NCBI GenBank assembly: GCA_025345505.1
Contig: JANVCC010000064.1
Coordinates: forward strand, 2,660,444-2,724,443
Direction: 5' to 3'
DNA length: 64,000 nt
Source: Todiramphus chloris collaris
Taxonomy: Eukaryota > Chordata > Aves > Coraciiformes > Alcedinidae
The notes under the pieces were generated by a model. That model was given only the letters and a program-made list of their open reading frames with translations. It made no database searches and was not told where the DNA came from. Positions 9,674-21,370 of the stretch are shown in pieces. Within the stretch, counting starts at the first letter, position 1. Each line of letters begins with the position of its first letter. Position numbers and translations under genes: made by a program.

Positions 9674-11049
9674 CTGCAGAGAGACAGATGGAAGATCAGA
9701 AACCTGCAACAAAATCCACGGTGAGCATCCTGGCTCCTCAAGTGGGAGGGGAGCTGCGGCGGAGCCCTGTGCCGCCGCATCCCCCCATCGCCCGAGACTT
9801 CACAGAAATAGCACGCTCGCTATTAAAAGAAATGAAAAAAAAACCGGGCCTTTTTCCTTTTTTTCTTCATACAGAGCTGGGAAAGCGCAGGTGAAAATGC
9901 CATCGCATTTGTCGCAGAGCTCCTGCACACCCCCACCCCCTGCTCTGGCCCCCGACTTGCCCACCTCTGCCGCTCCCCCCTCGCCGCACGCCGAGAATTT
10001 CAGATGAAGCCGTAAAATTTGCTGACAGGTCGGCTCGTCGGCACGGCCCTCGAGCCATCCCCGGGGTGATCTACACGCCTGCTGCCGGGGGAGAGGGGCC
10101 GCGGCACGCGGCAGGAAACGGGGGGAAGAAGAGAAACAGCCGGTGACGGTGAAGCCGGCGCGAGGGGAGGAGAAGGGGACGTTTGGATAAGCGGCTGTAA
10201 ATCCTACGAGTGCCTTGAAAACCCAGCGCGGCCAGTGCCGTTATTTATCTCCCACCCTCCCCGCTCCGGGCTCGGCGGCGCTGACTTAACGCTTGGCAAA
10301 GAACAGAGGTGGGAGGGCTGGGGGGGGGGAAGGGAATTAAAACATTCCCAGAGAACACATTTGTTTTCCATTCCATTTGATAGATTTTACTCGATGCATT
10401 TCCTTGCGGCCTTCTCTGGCACCCACAGCCAAACCGCCAAGAGTTTGGCTGAATTAAGAGGCCGGCATTCCTCGGGAGCTTCGCCTCGCTCACCCGAGGA
10501 CCGCGGTACGGGAGCTTTCTCTCGGCGTGATGGCAAACCGGGAAAACCGAGCCGGGAGCTGGCTTTGTGCAGCTGAGATCTAAGGACGAGGCACCCACGG
10601 ACAGTCAAGAACCTCACGCGAGTCCCTCTCCCCACGCCCGTAAATCCCGAGACGGGCTGCAGGCTGTTCCCATCCTCACCCCCGCTCCTGCGGAGACGCT
10701 GGGATGTTAAACGCTTCCCTTGCCGGGATCGCGGAGCAGCGCCGCGATCGAGATTATGAATCGGGTGGAGGGAAGGGGCGACACTCGGCGCGTTGCAGGG
10801 TCCCCCCGGGCGCTCGGTTCGGCGGCACGAGCCATATATCCTCCCGCAAACAAGTCCCTTTCCCCTCGCAGGAGCCGTACGTCTCCGCCGGCCGCATGGC
10901 CGGGAAAGACGGATGGCTCTCCCCGCCCAGCTCGACTCCGCCGGACCAAGGCGGCCTCGTGCCGGTATCGTCCTCGTCGGGAAACCGAGTCCTCCCTCCG
11001 TTCAAATTAACTGGGGGAGAGCTCAGCGCAGCCAAGTTAAGTTCGGCCC

Positions 11050-11240
11050 TGGGGGATTCCAGTCTAGTGGACTATTACTGCTGTCTCACTTCATTATAAT
11101 GAATAATAAAGAGATACTTACACACGGCTCCTGTAAATTATTCATTGCGTGCGCTGAAAAAATCAGGGCAGCAATATGTAAAACAGACAACTTGCTTGTC
11201 TGCGCTCATCGAAATATCCAGACTACAGCCCTGCGAGGGA
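11050..11240. promoter_or_regulatory. AT-rich island, candidate conserved element
   Basis: It contains the palindrome CATTATAATG (11092-11101), GAATAATAAAGAGATACTTA and CTGTAAATTATTCATTGCG. It also has a 7-bp inverted repeat CAGACAA / TTGTCTG (11184-11190 and 11196-11202) around a 5-nt spacer. Composition contrasts strongly with its CpG-rich flanks. Confidence 0.35.
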
Positions 11241-11949
11241 CTCCTGGGTCCCCTCATTAGGGGCAAAGCACAAGGACGAGGCTTTGAAGCAACGGGGAGC
11301 TCGTGCCGTCGCCGGCCGTGTTCCGCCGCTGCTGCCCGGCTTCGGCTGGCGCCTACCGGGGGGACTTCCCGGGGAGATCCGGGGGGCCCTGAGAATGGGG
11401 GTCACGCTTTTCTGCATTTACAGCTTGGATTTATGGCTCGGAGCCCACTGGAGCAAGTGTACCGGGATGCCCGTGATGTGGGTGGACAGGCTCTGGCGAG
11501 GAAGGACAAGGACGGCATTGCCCTCTGCTGCCCGTAGCGCCTGCTGACCAGTATCACCCTTGAAAGCAGGTGCAACTTTGACGCTCAGGACAACAGCAAG
11601 GAGGCAAAAGCTCCTTCTCCCCATCCCTCGAGCTCACCATTCAGTCCCTGACGCTTAATAGCTACTTTGGGACCAAATGCCTTTGTCTCTCTTTCATCAG
11701 CGTCAGGCTCCTCTCCACCGGGGCCCGGGCGGGGAGGGACCGGACAAACCACCCTCCTTCAGAACGTCAGCCCTTCTGCACCTCCCGGCAAGGCATCAGA
11801 GCAACCCTCAGCAGAAAAGCCACCAACCATCAGCTGCCGTGGAGAGCAAGGTGGTTTTTGGAGACACCTTCTCACCCGGCCTCACCTTCCCACCATCCAT
11901 TTTCTCACGCCCTGGGAAATTCGCTTCGAAGGCGGATCCCAAGCAACGT

Positions 11950-11983
11950 CCCGAGGCGAGGAGCACCCCGAGGCGAGGAGCGT
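11950..11983. repeat. Two-copy 17-bp tandem duplication
   Basis: CCCGAGGCGAGGAGC occurs at 11950-11964 and again at 11967-11981, a 17-bp period with two near-identical copies. Confidence 0.8.
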
Positions 11984-12039
11984 CCCACCGGCTTCTTTAC
12001 CCATCTCGGGAAGCGATCTCTATTAGCTGCTAAGCCGCC

Positions 12040-12260
12040 CGCATTCCCTCGCCCGCTGAGCTGCCTTTGCTACCTATTTCCAATTGACCAGGATTATGAT
12101 AATGTCTCCAGTAAGCAAACAGGTAAAGAGACTTCTGCAAAGTGTTTAGATAAAGCAGACAAGCTCTGACAAAGCTGGATAATAAAGCGGGCCAGGAGGT
12201 TTTCCCTTGAAGGGATCTAATTAAGAACAAAGACAAACCCCCATTAACAGTCTCCTGAAG
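12040..12260. promoter_or_regulatory. AT-rich island, candidate conserved element
   Basis: The stretch includes TTTCCAATTGACCAGGATTA, GTAAGCAAACAGGTAAAGAG (forkhead-like), TTTAGATAAAGCAG (GATA-like) and GGATCTAATTAAGAACAAAG. The density of recognisable factor cores and the low GC suggest a constrained element. Confidence 0.35.
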
Positions 12261-13699
12261 GCACCGTATCCATCTCCAGAAGAAAACCTGCCTTGCGAGT
12301 CCAGAAGGGACAAAAGACAATAAAGCACCTGTCAAACAGCGGGGAAATAACCCATCCCAGCTCCATGGTTCGCCTGAAGACGACCCAACTGCAAGGCAGG
12401 GGGAATATCTCAGAGCTCATACTGTCGACCCAAACCTGAGCCACCGGCACCCACCTCATCCCGGCTCCTCCTTCACACACCACCACCCATCCTGACGGCT
12501 CCTCCATCTCAGCATCCCGCTTAGACCCTCGGTGACTTCGAGCAGAGACTTTTTGCCACGTGCAGACCTTCAGCTGCCTCCCGTCGTGCCCGCTCTCCAC
12601 CAGAGCTGCTTTCCAGGAGCCTCGGACGCTGGTCTTCACCCGAGCTCCATCCCCACCCCCCACCCCCCCGTGCTCCCGCCGACACACGGGGTCTCTCGGG
12701 TGACGAACCCGCACGCGGCAGCGCCAGAAGATGCATGAGGGAAGGAGCTGGGGACGGCGGCGGCACCGCGCCGCTTCCCCTCTAATTGCCCCTATTCCTC
12801 ATCCTTAAATGCTAATTCTGAAGTTCGCCGAGGAATTTCTTCACTTAGTGTCAACAATACGGATAACTCGGCCGGCGCGCCCCGTGCGTTCGGCGGCACA
12901 AAGTGACCGTCTCCCTCCTCCCGGACCTATTAGGAGGGACCCCTGGGTCGCTCCCGCGGCAGGCTCCCGCCCGCACCCGTCAACGGCACCGACGGCGCTT
13001 CTCCTACGGGCGAGACGTGACAAAGCGCCCGCCGCCTTCATCCGCCGCCTATCCCAGTCCGTGTCGTGGATCTTTCCCATGCCGCTGGCTCCGGCCGGGC
13101 ACCAGGGACGGGCCCGGAGCTGGAGGCTGGCGCTGCCCTTGACACCTGCCCCGTGGCGAGGGAAAGACCTTGTCCAGGGTCAGCACGAGTTTTCCAGCAC
13201 TAGTTTGGAGGGATAAACGGCATGCAGAGTAAATCGAGCCAGGAAAAACCCTCTCCACGGGTGCAAAAAGCCACGAGGGACGGGATGCTTGGGACCCCAA
13301 AACAACGAAGCGCGTTTCCAGGGGTCCGCGACACCGGTTCGCGCCTGCAGAGTCAGGACCGCCGGTCCCCGGCTGGGTCGAGAGGCTCCCCGGAGATGCT
13401 CATCTTTGGACCGACCCCAAACCCTCTTGTTCCCTTATGCAAGCCACTGGCCCTCTCCTTTTAAACACTTTCATGGTCCTTCAATCCCAAACCTCTTTTT
13501 TCTCCCGTAGCCAACGCGCCTCGTCAAAATGACAAATGGAAGTGCCAAAACCTGTCGCAAACTGGCCGGCTGACCCAGATTTCAGCGTCTAAAATAGCTC
13601 ACCCAGATCGGGAGCGAAGCCCCAGGATGGCGAACGGGGAGGTGCTTCACCCTGGGAAGTATCCAACCAAAAGTACCTGTCACAGGGGCAGAGCAAACA

Positions 13700-13950
13700 C
13701 CCGGGCACCCTTCTCTTTGAGAAAAAAATTAATTACACGTGTCGGGGCCTCCTAATGGGATTTCTCCTTTGCTTCTGGTCCTCACCCCAGCTACAGAGTT
13801 AACGGGCTCTGAACGCCTTTTATTCCGAGCGGCTGGAGCAAAGGCAGAAGAGATTTATTTGTAATCATCGGAAATAAACACACTTCCTCAGAAGTCAACA
13901 CAAAAGAACAGAACCTGGCTGGGCTCCCGCTTCATTAAAGATGCAAATGA
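13700..13950. promoter_or_regulatory. AT-rich island with octamer and E-box
   Basis: It carries AATTAATTACACGTG with an E-box CACGTG at 13736-13741, a TTATTTGTAATCATCGGAAA stretch and a perfect POU octamer ATGCAAAT at 13941-13948. A candidate intronic enhancer by composition and motifs only. Confidence 0.35.
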
Positions 13951-16299
13951 GAAGCGGGCCATCCAAACGCGGCGGCTCCTCTAATCCTTTCCCAGCAATG
14001 TAAACCCTCACATCCGCCGTGGGTACAACGGCATCTGCGGCGTGCGGCGGCGGGTCTCGCACGATCGCTCCCCGAGGGCAGGTCTGGGTTTCTGTCACTG
14101 CCACCCCCGATCGTTATTCTCGGTGTTGGAGAGCGGGACGCGCTTCGTCCCCGATCCCTTCCGCCGGCACGTTGTCCCCTCTCTGAGGCACTCGTGGTAC
14201 CCTCAGCCCATCTATCCATCCACCCTGGCACCCAGATGACCCCCACAGCATCTCCACAGCATCCTAACAACCCAAGGACAGAGGGGGCCCAGGATGTGCC
14301 ATTTGGCATCGCCCAGCACGACCACCTCCCGTCCAGGCCTCACCATGGACTCGACAAATCCCAGCTCACCGCTCGTGTCCCCCATAGAAAGCAAAGCGTG
14401 TGGGACGCACAGGAAGCACAGCCAGTCTAAACTCTTCCCCTTTTCCCCATAAGGCCCCTCTACACCGTACACCAGACACCCCAAATGCCTCCCACCAAGC
14501 CTCCCACCACCCACCAGTGCTATTCAAACGAGCTGCAGACCACCAGCAAATCCGACCCCACCGACCGCCCCATCTTGAGGGCTACAGGACCCCCCCGCCC
14601 GCCCCGGGGCTTGTTGAGGAGGGGTTCTCCTGTGCTGGCAGCTTGCCCACCCACTACCAAGCGCCAGAGCAGAAGCCGCTCCCCGTGAAAAATCAAAGCC
14701 CAACTTGATGCATTAGAGGCTGCTAAATATAAAATATCCATCAGCCAAGATAATAAGCCTGTGAGGGCAGGGGCTGCCGAGCTGCTCCGTTTCGGGTAGT
14801 TTAATGGTGTTTTGGTCCACGACTGCGGCTCGCAGACATTGGAATGATAACAAGATGATGAGAGAGGCGGGAGCCGTCTGCGCCAGGCAGCAGAAATCCA
14901 GGCTGAGCGCTCGTCGCGCGGCACCCCTCCCCGAGAGGCCCGTGCCACCCGGAACGGCACGGGAGGTGGTTTGCACCCAGCGTCCGCGGGGCTTCGGGCA
15001 CCGGACGCGGTTTTGAAACGCATCGTAGTTTGCGCGGGGAAGGGACGCGCAGTGAGGTAACACCCTGCACGGTGCCCTGGCCGCCGTTGACCCACTGCAT
15101 CTTCCCCCCTCTAAGCCATTCCGCGGGGTTTTCTGAATTCGTGCTGAATTAATTCTGAATCGAGCAAATCCGGACAGCACCGTCGGCTCCGTTTCAAGCA
15201 AGCAGGGCTTTCCCTTTTGCTCCTCAAGCCCCACATTTTGCTTCTCACCGCTTTTCCTTCCAGCTTGCGGGGACACACGCAGCCCAACGACACCAGCGGT
15301 AAGGGGAAGGGCGATACGAAGCGGCAGCAAAAGAAATCAAGCAGGAGGCTTTTGGATAAAGCAAATCAGCGGGGGCGTTTAGAGAGCGGGTGGCACTTAA
15401 AGGAGAACGTCGGCGTCAGTCGATGCCGGCGGCCACACTTGATCTCCCCGGTGGAGAGGAAAACGAAGGCACCGAGCAGGGGCGACCAGCCCAGGAGAAA
15501 CACGGACGTGGGCAGAAGGGCGGTGAGGAGTCTCGCTTTGCCCAAGCCGGTACCTACGGGATCGCCCCACCTCCCTGAAGTCGGGTGCCTGACACAGCCA
15601 GTTCCCAACTTCCTCGTGGTCATCCTGTGGTTTGAAGAAGAGTGGGACCTCTTCCCAGCTCCTCTCCAAAGCGACCACCGACACCCACCAGCATTTATCA
15701 TTCGGGCATCACTACCCACCCTAGGAAACAGCAGCAGAGAGTCGTCTTCTCCCCAGGGAAGTCAAATTCCCCTTTGTCCCCCACGCCGGGGCACTGCCCT
15801 CCAAGCCGGCAGGGAAGAAAACACCCAACGAGAGACCCCTGCCGGCACCGTCGCTGGTAAAGGCGAACCCCCCCTGCCCGCGGCACGCCGGCGTCGGCGG
15901 AGCCCAGCGCCTCAATCAGCGCCCGCGTACGGATTCAATCAGCGCTAATCTAACACAATGCAGCACCTGCGCCCCGGCTGATTTCTAGTGTGCTTCAATC
16001 AAAAGGAGCAGAAGAAACGACGAGTTTTCTGCTGGCGGGGCAAGCGGTCCTGTAACCGTGGAGAACCCGGAGCCCTCGACGCCGCCGGTGGGGTTTTGGG
16101 TCGGGTTTTACCCCGGCTACCGCTTTTTGGCGACCCCAAAACGGGTCTCTGGGTGAAACGATGGCACGTAGAGCGATCTGGACGGAAACCTGCCTGGGTC
16201 TCCGTGGCGTGCGGTCCTCACGCCGGGGGTTGGTCGATCTGTCCAACCCGCACCACCCCAATAGAAGTCGAGGCGGGGGAGCCAAGCTCTTCCCCCTGC

Positions 16300-16575
16300 C
16301 CCCCCTGTTAATTACCACCAAAAATATACTTGTCATGAGACACCCGCTCCTATCTCTGCGGCTCTTAAGGGTAATGGAGAGGTTTCAGTCTTTGGAGGAT
16401 AAGTCTCAGGCTCTTGGCTGCTTGCCCGGGAGGATTATTTCACATCAGGTTGAGTTCTGTAGTAATTATCTTCAAAACAGCTGGACTGCTGGATAAACTC
16501 GCTGTATCTTAATGCACAATACATGAGCAAATACAGAGAATTAAACTGCAATTTCAGACGGGCCTGACAGATAGG
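16300..16575. promoter_or_regulatory. AT-rich island, candidate conserved element
   Basis: Includes GTTAATTACCACCAAAAATA, GTAGTAATTATCTTCAAAAC and ACATGAGCAAATACAGAGAA in an otherwise GC-rich setting. No exon or repeat family was recognised. Confidence 0.33.
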
Positions 16576-17320
16576 TGGAAAAAGCACTCGCCGGTGTTTC
16601 GGAAGCGAGGGCTCGGGGCTCCTCGCACCCGAAGGGTGGGGAGGCATTTTCTCATCTGAAATCAATTCAAACTTCCCCCAGAGTCCAAGGAAAAGGGCGA
16701 AGAGATTCCAGATGAAGATGTTTTCACCCCCGAGCTCTCTGCGGAGAAAAATCAGCACCATTTCCTGACCCTCACGGCTGAAAAATGAAGCGGCACCGGA
16801 GCCCGGCGTGCGCGGCCCCGAGCCCTTGATAAAAGCCCAAACTTTGCAAGCACGTCCATCGGGGCCTGGGCATCGCTTCCAGTGCCTCGTGTCCTCTGTC
16901 CCAGTGGGACCGAGGGGCTGACAGATGGATAGACTGACTCGCCCAGGCGCAAGCACCTTCAGCCCCAAACACGGGGGGGAATTTAAGGGGGAGGAAAACA
17001 AAAGACAGCTTCCTTCAGGATGGTGCCGCTGCAATATTTCGGCGCATGAGCCTCGTGGGCAGAACTAATAAACTCTAAAAAGAGGGAAATTCTGCCAATG
17101 GAGGGCGAAGCCACATTTCACCCCGCATGCCGCGAAGCGCTCCTGCCAAACACGAGAACTCCAAAGGCTCACCAGGGTGAGCCATCGACCCGAGAATGTA
17201 ACGGCCAATTTCCAGACATTTCACCAGCAATTAGGCAAAAGAACATCATCCTCCAGAGAAAATCCTCCGCTCGCGCCCCCTGCGCCTCGGCTGTCCCCTC
17301 AGCCGCTGGCACGAGGATGC

Positions 17321-17374
17321 TTCACGAGGGCTGGGTGCTTCACGAGGGCTGGGTGCTTCACGAGGGCTGGGCAA
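17321..17374. repeat. 18-bp tandem repeat, three copies
   Basis: The unit TTCACGAGGGCTGGGTGC occurs at 17321-17338, 17339-17356 and 17357-17374, the third diverging in its last bases. A short minisatellite. Confidence 0.95.
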
Positions 17375-17499
17375 CAGCCACGTGAAGAAGGCAACACCAG
17401 CACGAGGTGACCACGGCCACCCCCGCCGGCATCCCCTCCAAGGGCCAGGCACCTTCTCCCAGCGACCCCGCGGGGCGGCCGAACGCCTCGGCACAATTA

Positions 17500-17960
17500 G
17501 GGGGTTTATTTGTTTGAGTTGTACGTGAATATACCAAATTACATTATCAGATCATAGTCCTGCTTCTGATTTATTCCTTCTTTGTTCTTCAAGTCTTCGT
17601 ACATCTAAGCAATTAACCTCTCAAAGAGCTGGAGAACACATAATTATCCTCATTTGTCTAAACGTCACCAAGATGGCTGCCTTTCAATTAACCTTCTGGG
17701 GATGGAGGGAAGTTGGAGTGATACAGTGATCATTTCCAACTTCAGTGAAGGCTTTTTTTTGCTTCTTTTTTTTTTTTTCCCCCCCTTAAAGTAATTTAAT
17801 TGAAATATTCAGATGATGAAATATAGCCAGATAACTGTTACGGCAGGTAACGGGATCAAGAGGGGGCTTGCAATCGAAAAGGAAGTCAAATGAGGTACAG
17901 TAATATTATATCAATACGTGGCACTTCCATCTAAAAATATCGAAGCGCTTCATGCTCATT
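17500..17960. promoter_or_regulatory. Large AT-rich island, strong conserved-element candidate
   Basis: This is about 460 bp of low-GC, mostly non-repetitive sequence, broken only by T and C homopolymers at 17753-17786. It has several ATTA cores (ACCAAATTACATTATCAG, AGCAATTAACCTC, ACATAATTATCCTC), a YY1-type CCAAGATGGC (17668-17677) and AGTAATTTAATTGAAATATT. It looks like a developmental enhancer or deeply conserved element; this is inferred from composition. Confidence 0.42.
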
Positions 17961-18090
17961 AATGCTGGGAGCCTTTCTCAGTCCCCCGCCCGGCTGTGGG
18001 CGAAGGCTGACGTCACTGCCACACATCACTGCAACCGATGGGGAAACTGAGGCAGGGGATGAGCTCCAGAGCTCTTCCCGGCACAGCCAG
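17935..18090 (-). repeat. Probable MIR-type SINE remnant
   Basis: On the plus strand AAGCGCTT, TCATTAATGCTGGGAGCC and, about 80 bp later, GATGGGGAAACTGAGGCAGG follow the order of the MIR consensus read in antisense. The middle is diverged. A third GAAACTGAGGCA occurs at about 18449-18460 and may be a separate remnant. Confidence 0.45.
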
Positions 18091-18567
18091 GAGCAGCTCC
18101 TCTGCGTCCGGTCCCCGCTCCGGGATCAAGTGGCTCCATAAGAAAGTCAGCACGGGACAGACGGACACGGCCAGGATCCCTTGCCACCCTAATAAATGGA
18201 ATGCTGCCAGAAAGCGCCGGGTCAAACTCGGCACCCGCAGCAAGTGAGACGCCAGGGTCGTCTGGCACCCACGAGTCAGAGTTACACCCCCCAACCCTGC
18301 CCGCAAACACAGGAGGAAAAGAAACAAAGGCACCCCGAAAGCTCAGCACATCCCCTCCCTGTCAAGCGTGGCTTTTTGAGTCCTTCTGGGGCTGCAGCTT
18401 CACTCCCAGTGTGAAACAGAGCCCTCGACGGAGCTCCTGCATGAAGGGAAACTGAGGCAGCAAGAGACGGGGACGGACGGGACTTGCTTCCCGCAACCTT
18501 CCCTCTCAGCCTCACGTGTTTTGGGGCCGGGCGGCTGCTCTGATCCACACGGAAGGAAAGAAAGAAG

Positions 18568-18898
18568 GAATCATGGAATCATAGAATTGTCAGGGTTGGA
18601 AGGGACCTCAAAGCTCATCCCGTTCCAACCCCCCTGCCATGGGCAGGGACCCCTCCCACTAGAGCAGGGTGCTCACAGCCCCAGCCAGCCTGGGCTGAAA
18701 CACTTCCAAGGATGGGGCTTCCACCCCCTCTCTGGGCAGCCTGGGCCAGTGTCTCACCAGCCTCATGGGGAAGAAATTCTTCCTCCTGTCCAACCTGAAT
18801 CTATCTTTAGATATCTCTAGTTTTAATCCATTCCCTCCAGTCCTAGCACTGCCCCACAGCCTAAAAAGCCCCTCCCCAGCTTTCTTGGACACGGAAAA
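18568..18898 (-). mobile_element. CR1 LINE fragment, 5'-truncated
   Basis: The plus strand begins with GGAATCATGGAATCATAGAA and GGTTGGAAGGGACCTCAAAG, which is the reverse complement of the CR1 3' tail. The following 300 bp (GGGCAGCCTGGGCCAGTGTC, GGGAAGAAATTCTTCC and so on) are the CR1 3' region. About 330 bp survive, the usual 5' truncation. Divergence looks modest, so this is one of the younger copies here. Known mechanism: CR1 inserts by target-primed reverse transcription and leaves short 3' microsatellite tails. Confidence 0.95.
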
Positions 18899-20458
18899 AC
18901 ACAAGGGTCCCTCTTAGGGACGCCACCGACCTGCGTCTCTCCCGGCGCATTCACCCGGAGAGACGGAGCGAGGATAACACGAGAGCCGCCGAGTCGATTC
19001 TCGGCCCAGGCTGATGGCGACGTAATTAAGATGCAAGCCCGAGTCAGGGTTCCTATCGATAAATCTTTGCTTTTGGCTCTTTGGCTTGACAGGAAGCCTA
19101 TACCTGGCGTGGGGAGTTCAGGCCGAGGGGGAGGCACGAGCAAATGCTCTGCTTTATGGACGGCCATTTGAATGTTTCGTTTGAGTAATGGGCCTTACAA
19201 ATTAGCACCCCGGCAGCCTGAAATACATATTTTTCCAAAGACACGCAGGCTCCCGATCCGACAGGTGATGTGGGCTAACCAGTTCCCGAGGGGAGTGGCG
19301 GTCTCAGCGCTTCGCGTCTCCGGTCTTAGTTGATCCCGGCTGGGATGATGAAGAAGAAAGCGGAGAGATTTGGGGGGGAGGCTAAAATAGAGTGGAAAAC
19401 AACCCCGTGTGAGACCAGTGAGGAGCTGATGGTGATGGTGAGAGGGAGAGGACAGGCGGTCTCCGGAGGGAAGCGACGTGGCACACACGGCACGTCCCGG
19501 CGTCTGCCCACCAAGGGAGCCCAGCAGCCATCTGAGCAACACCGGAGCAGACCGGCCGGGCAGGGCACGCCTGCGACCCGCGTCCCTCCTCGCACGAGCA
19601 AAACTATGGATTTCTGGCTCTCAGTGGAGCTCGTCTGAGCGTCTGGCTCCAGTCTGAGTAGTCAGAAAGGCCGGAGGTGCCTCCGCGGGTGCGATGTCAC
19701 CGGGGAGAATGAATGAGGGATGCCTCGGTTGTGGGGAGAAGCAAGGTGGCAGCCCTGCCCGACTGGGGTCCAGTTCCTCCGGCGCAAACGCAGCGGGAAA
19801 AAAAATCGAAGATCCTGACATTAACTCAGAGAAGACGGTTGGGAGAACGCTGGAGAAATATGTGCGGCTGAACACGAGGGGGAGCTCAGGCCAGAACACC
19901 GAGAGGAGTGGGGAGCCGACAGCGGAGCTATCCGCTCGCCCCCTCTCCCCCTCCCTCCCTTTCTGCCTCCGTCCATCTCCCTCCTCTCCTTCCTTGTGCC
20001 ATCCCTTCCCCTCTATCCTCCCGACAGGGGCTGTGCCTCATATCCAGAAAGCCCTACGGAAGAAGGTGCTTGAGCACCAGGAGGATGCCTTCGGGGCTGC
20101 CCCCAGACACATGTAACCACCACAGCATCTTTCCCCCTCACACCGATGCCCCTGCACGGAGCTGCACGTCCGGCCCGGCACGGATTCATTGCAGAGCCCA
20201 ACGCATGCCTGCAAATGGCTCTGGCCCTTAAACGATGAGCCAGCACTAAGTTCTACTCCTCATCGTCCCCACCATCTCCTGCAAGAGGAATCTGCTGCCA
20301 CTTCCCCATCTCTGACCTGCCACCTTCAGGCTGCTGCCTGGATTTCAGGGCAAGGGATGGGTGGGCAGGCTCCAAGCCAAGGGCAGAGCCCAGAGCTCCA
20401 AAGTGACCAAACAGGCTTTGGGAGCAGGCTGAGATGATGGGACCTCACCACAAAGACA

Positions 20459-20474
20459 CCCCCCCCCCCCCCCC
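20459..20474. repeat. Poly(C) run, 16 bases
   Basis: Sixteen consecutive C on the plus strand. In the OPCML transcript this reads as a G run. Confidence 0.95.
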
Positions 20475-21179
20475 AGTGCAGCATCGTGCCACATCACGCG
20501 ACCAGGAGCCTGACTCCCGCTTTCGACAGGGCACAAACCGGAGCCCTGAATGACCCCGTGCCCGCAGCGTGACTCGCTGCATCTCCCAGGCTACTTCACC
20601 GCGGAGAAGTTGTACTTCGGGAGCGGGCGGCTCAGCCATCCAGGACGTGATGTGAAGAGACAGCTCTGAACTCGCCGGGAGAGGCAGGAGTCGCGGCGCA
20701 GTATATTTAGAAAGCCTGCGTGCCAGCCACAGGCACGGGCTTTTCCAGCCGGCCGGCCGCTGCGGGGCAAAGGGGAAGGAGCATCCTTTTGGGGGTACCA
20801 CGCGTGCACCTCTAACTGCACCGAGATGCTGCCAGTTCAGGCACCAGCATCTCCCTCCAGGCCTGTGAGGCCGGACCGCAGCTCGCCGGGGCGAACGCAA
20901 TGACTTCCACCTCCTTCCGGAGGCACGGGGCTGAGCTCTCGGGCACCCAGAGGCATCGCATTTCCTTTACAGCTTTCCAAACATTAGTAAAAGCAGCCAA
21001 AGCCACCCTGGGTATGAATTCCCGGTCCTGTCGCCACTCTAAGCACCTGAGCAAGGGAAGCTGAGAGCTATTGTGGGAAATTCCTGCAGCTTTTTGACCC
21101 ATGGTGCCAAATAAGTCGGTGATGCCAACTATTTCTGCTGCCCACACCACCGGAGCAGGCACGGGGAGGACCAGGCTAA

Positions 21180-21203
21180 GGGGGGGGGGGGGGGGGGGGG
21201 GGG
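21180..21203. repeat. Poly(G) run, 24 bases
   Basis: Twenty-four consecutive G on the plus strand, which is C-rich in the OPCML transcript. Its true length is uncertain because sequencing through such runs is unreliable. Confidence 0.95.
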
Positions 21204-21239
21204 ATGGAAATCATCTTCTCCTGGCAAAGCTGCCGACTC

Positions 21240-21370
21240 AAGGAGAAACATAAAAACCCTCGATGAAGGGCCTGCCTGGTTTATTATAACATCGGCTTTA
21301 ATTTATGCGCCTGCCTTTTATGATTGTTCTCTATCACAGTTCCTGGGGCTTATTTATAGAGGGCCATTAG
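21240..21370. promoter_or_regulatory. AT-rich island, candidate conserved element
   Basis: Contains GGTTTATTATAACATCGGCT, TTTAATTTATGCGCCTGCC and TTTTATGATTGTTCTC, then GGCTTATTTATAGAGGGCC. Unique-looking, low-GC sequence between GC-rich flanks. Confidence 0.33.

Larger units (their letters stand above)
9674..17490 (-). other. OPCML: OPCML upstream intron, proximal part
   Basis: GC-rich intron with no recognisable coding exon. AT-richer islands occur at about 10340-10480, 11050-11240, 12040-12260, 12790-12860, 13700-13950, 14700-14870 and 16300-16575. Minor repeats are a 17-bp duplication at 11950-11981, an 11-bp direct repeat near 15912-15945 and a stem-loop at 16093-16142. Long frames such as 15217-15948 plus and 14520-15095 minus have no domain, signal or family resemblance. 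Confidence 0.7.

Noticed and set aside
15217..15948. 243-codon open frame on the plus strand
   Set aside because: Composition is Arg/Pro/Ser-rich as expected from CpG-rich DNA. No motif, no promoter and no homologue was recognised.
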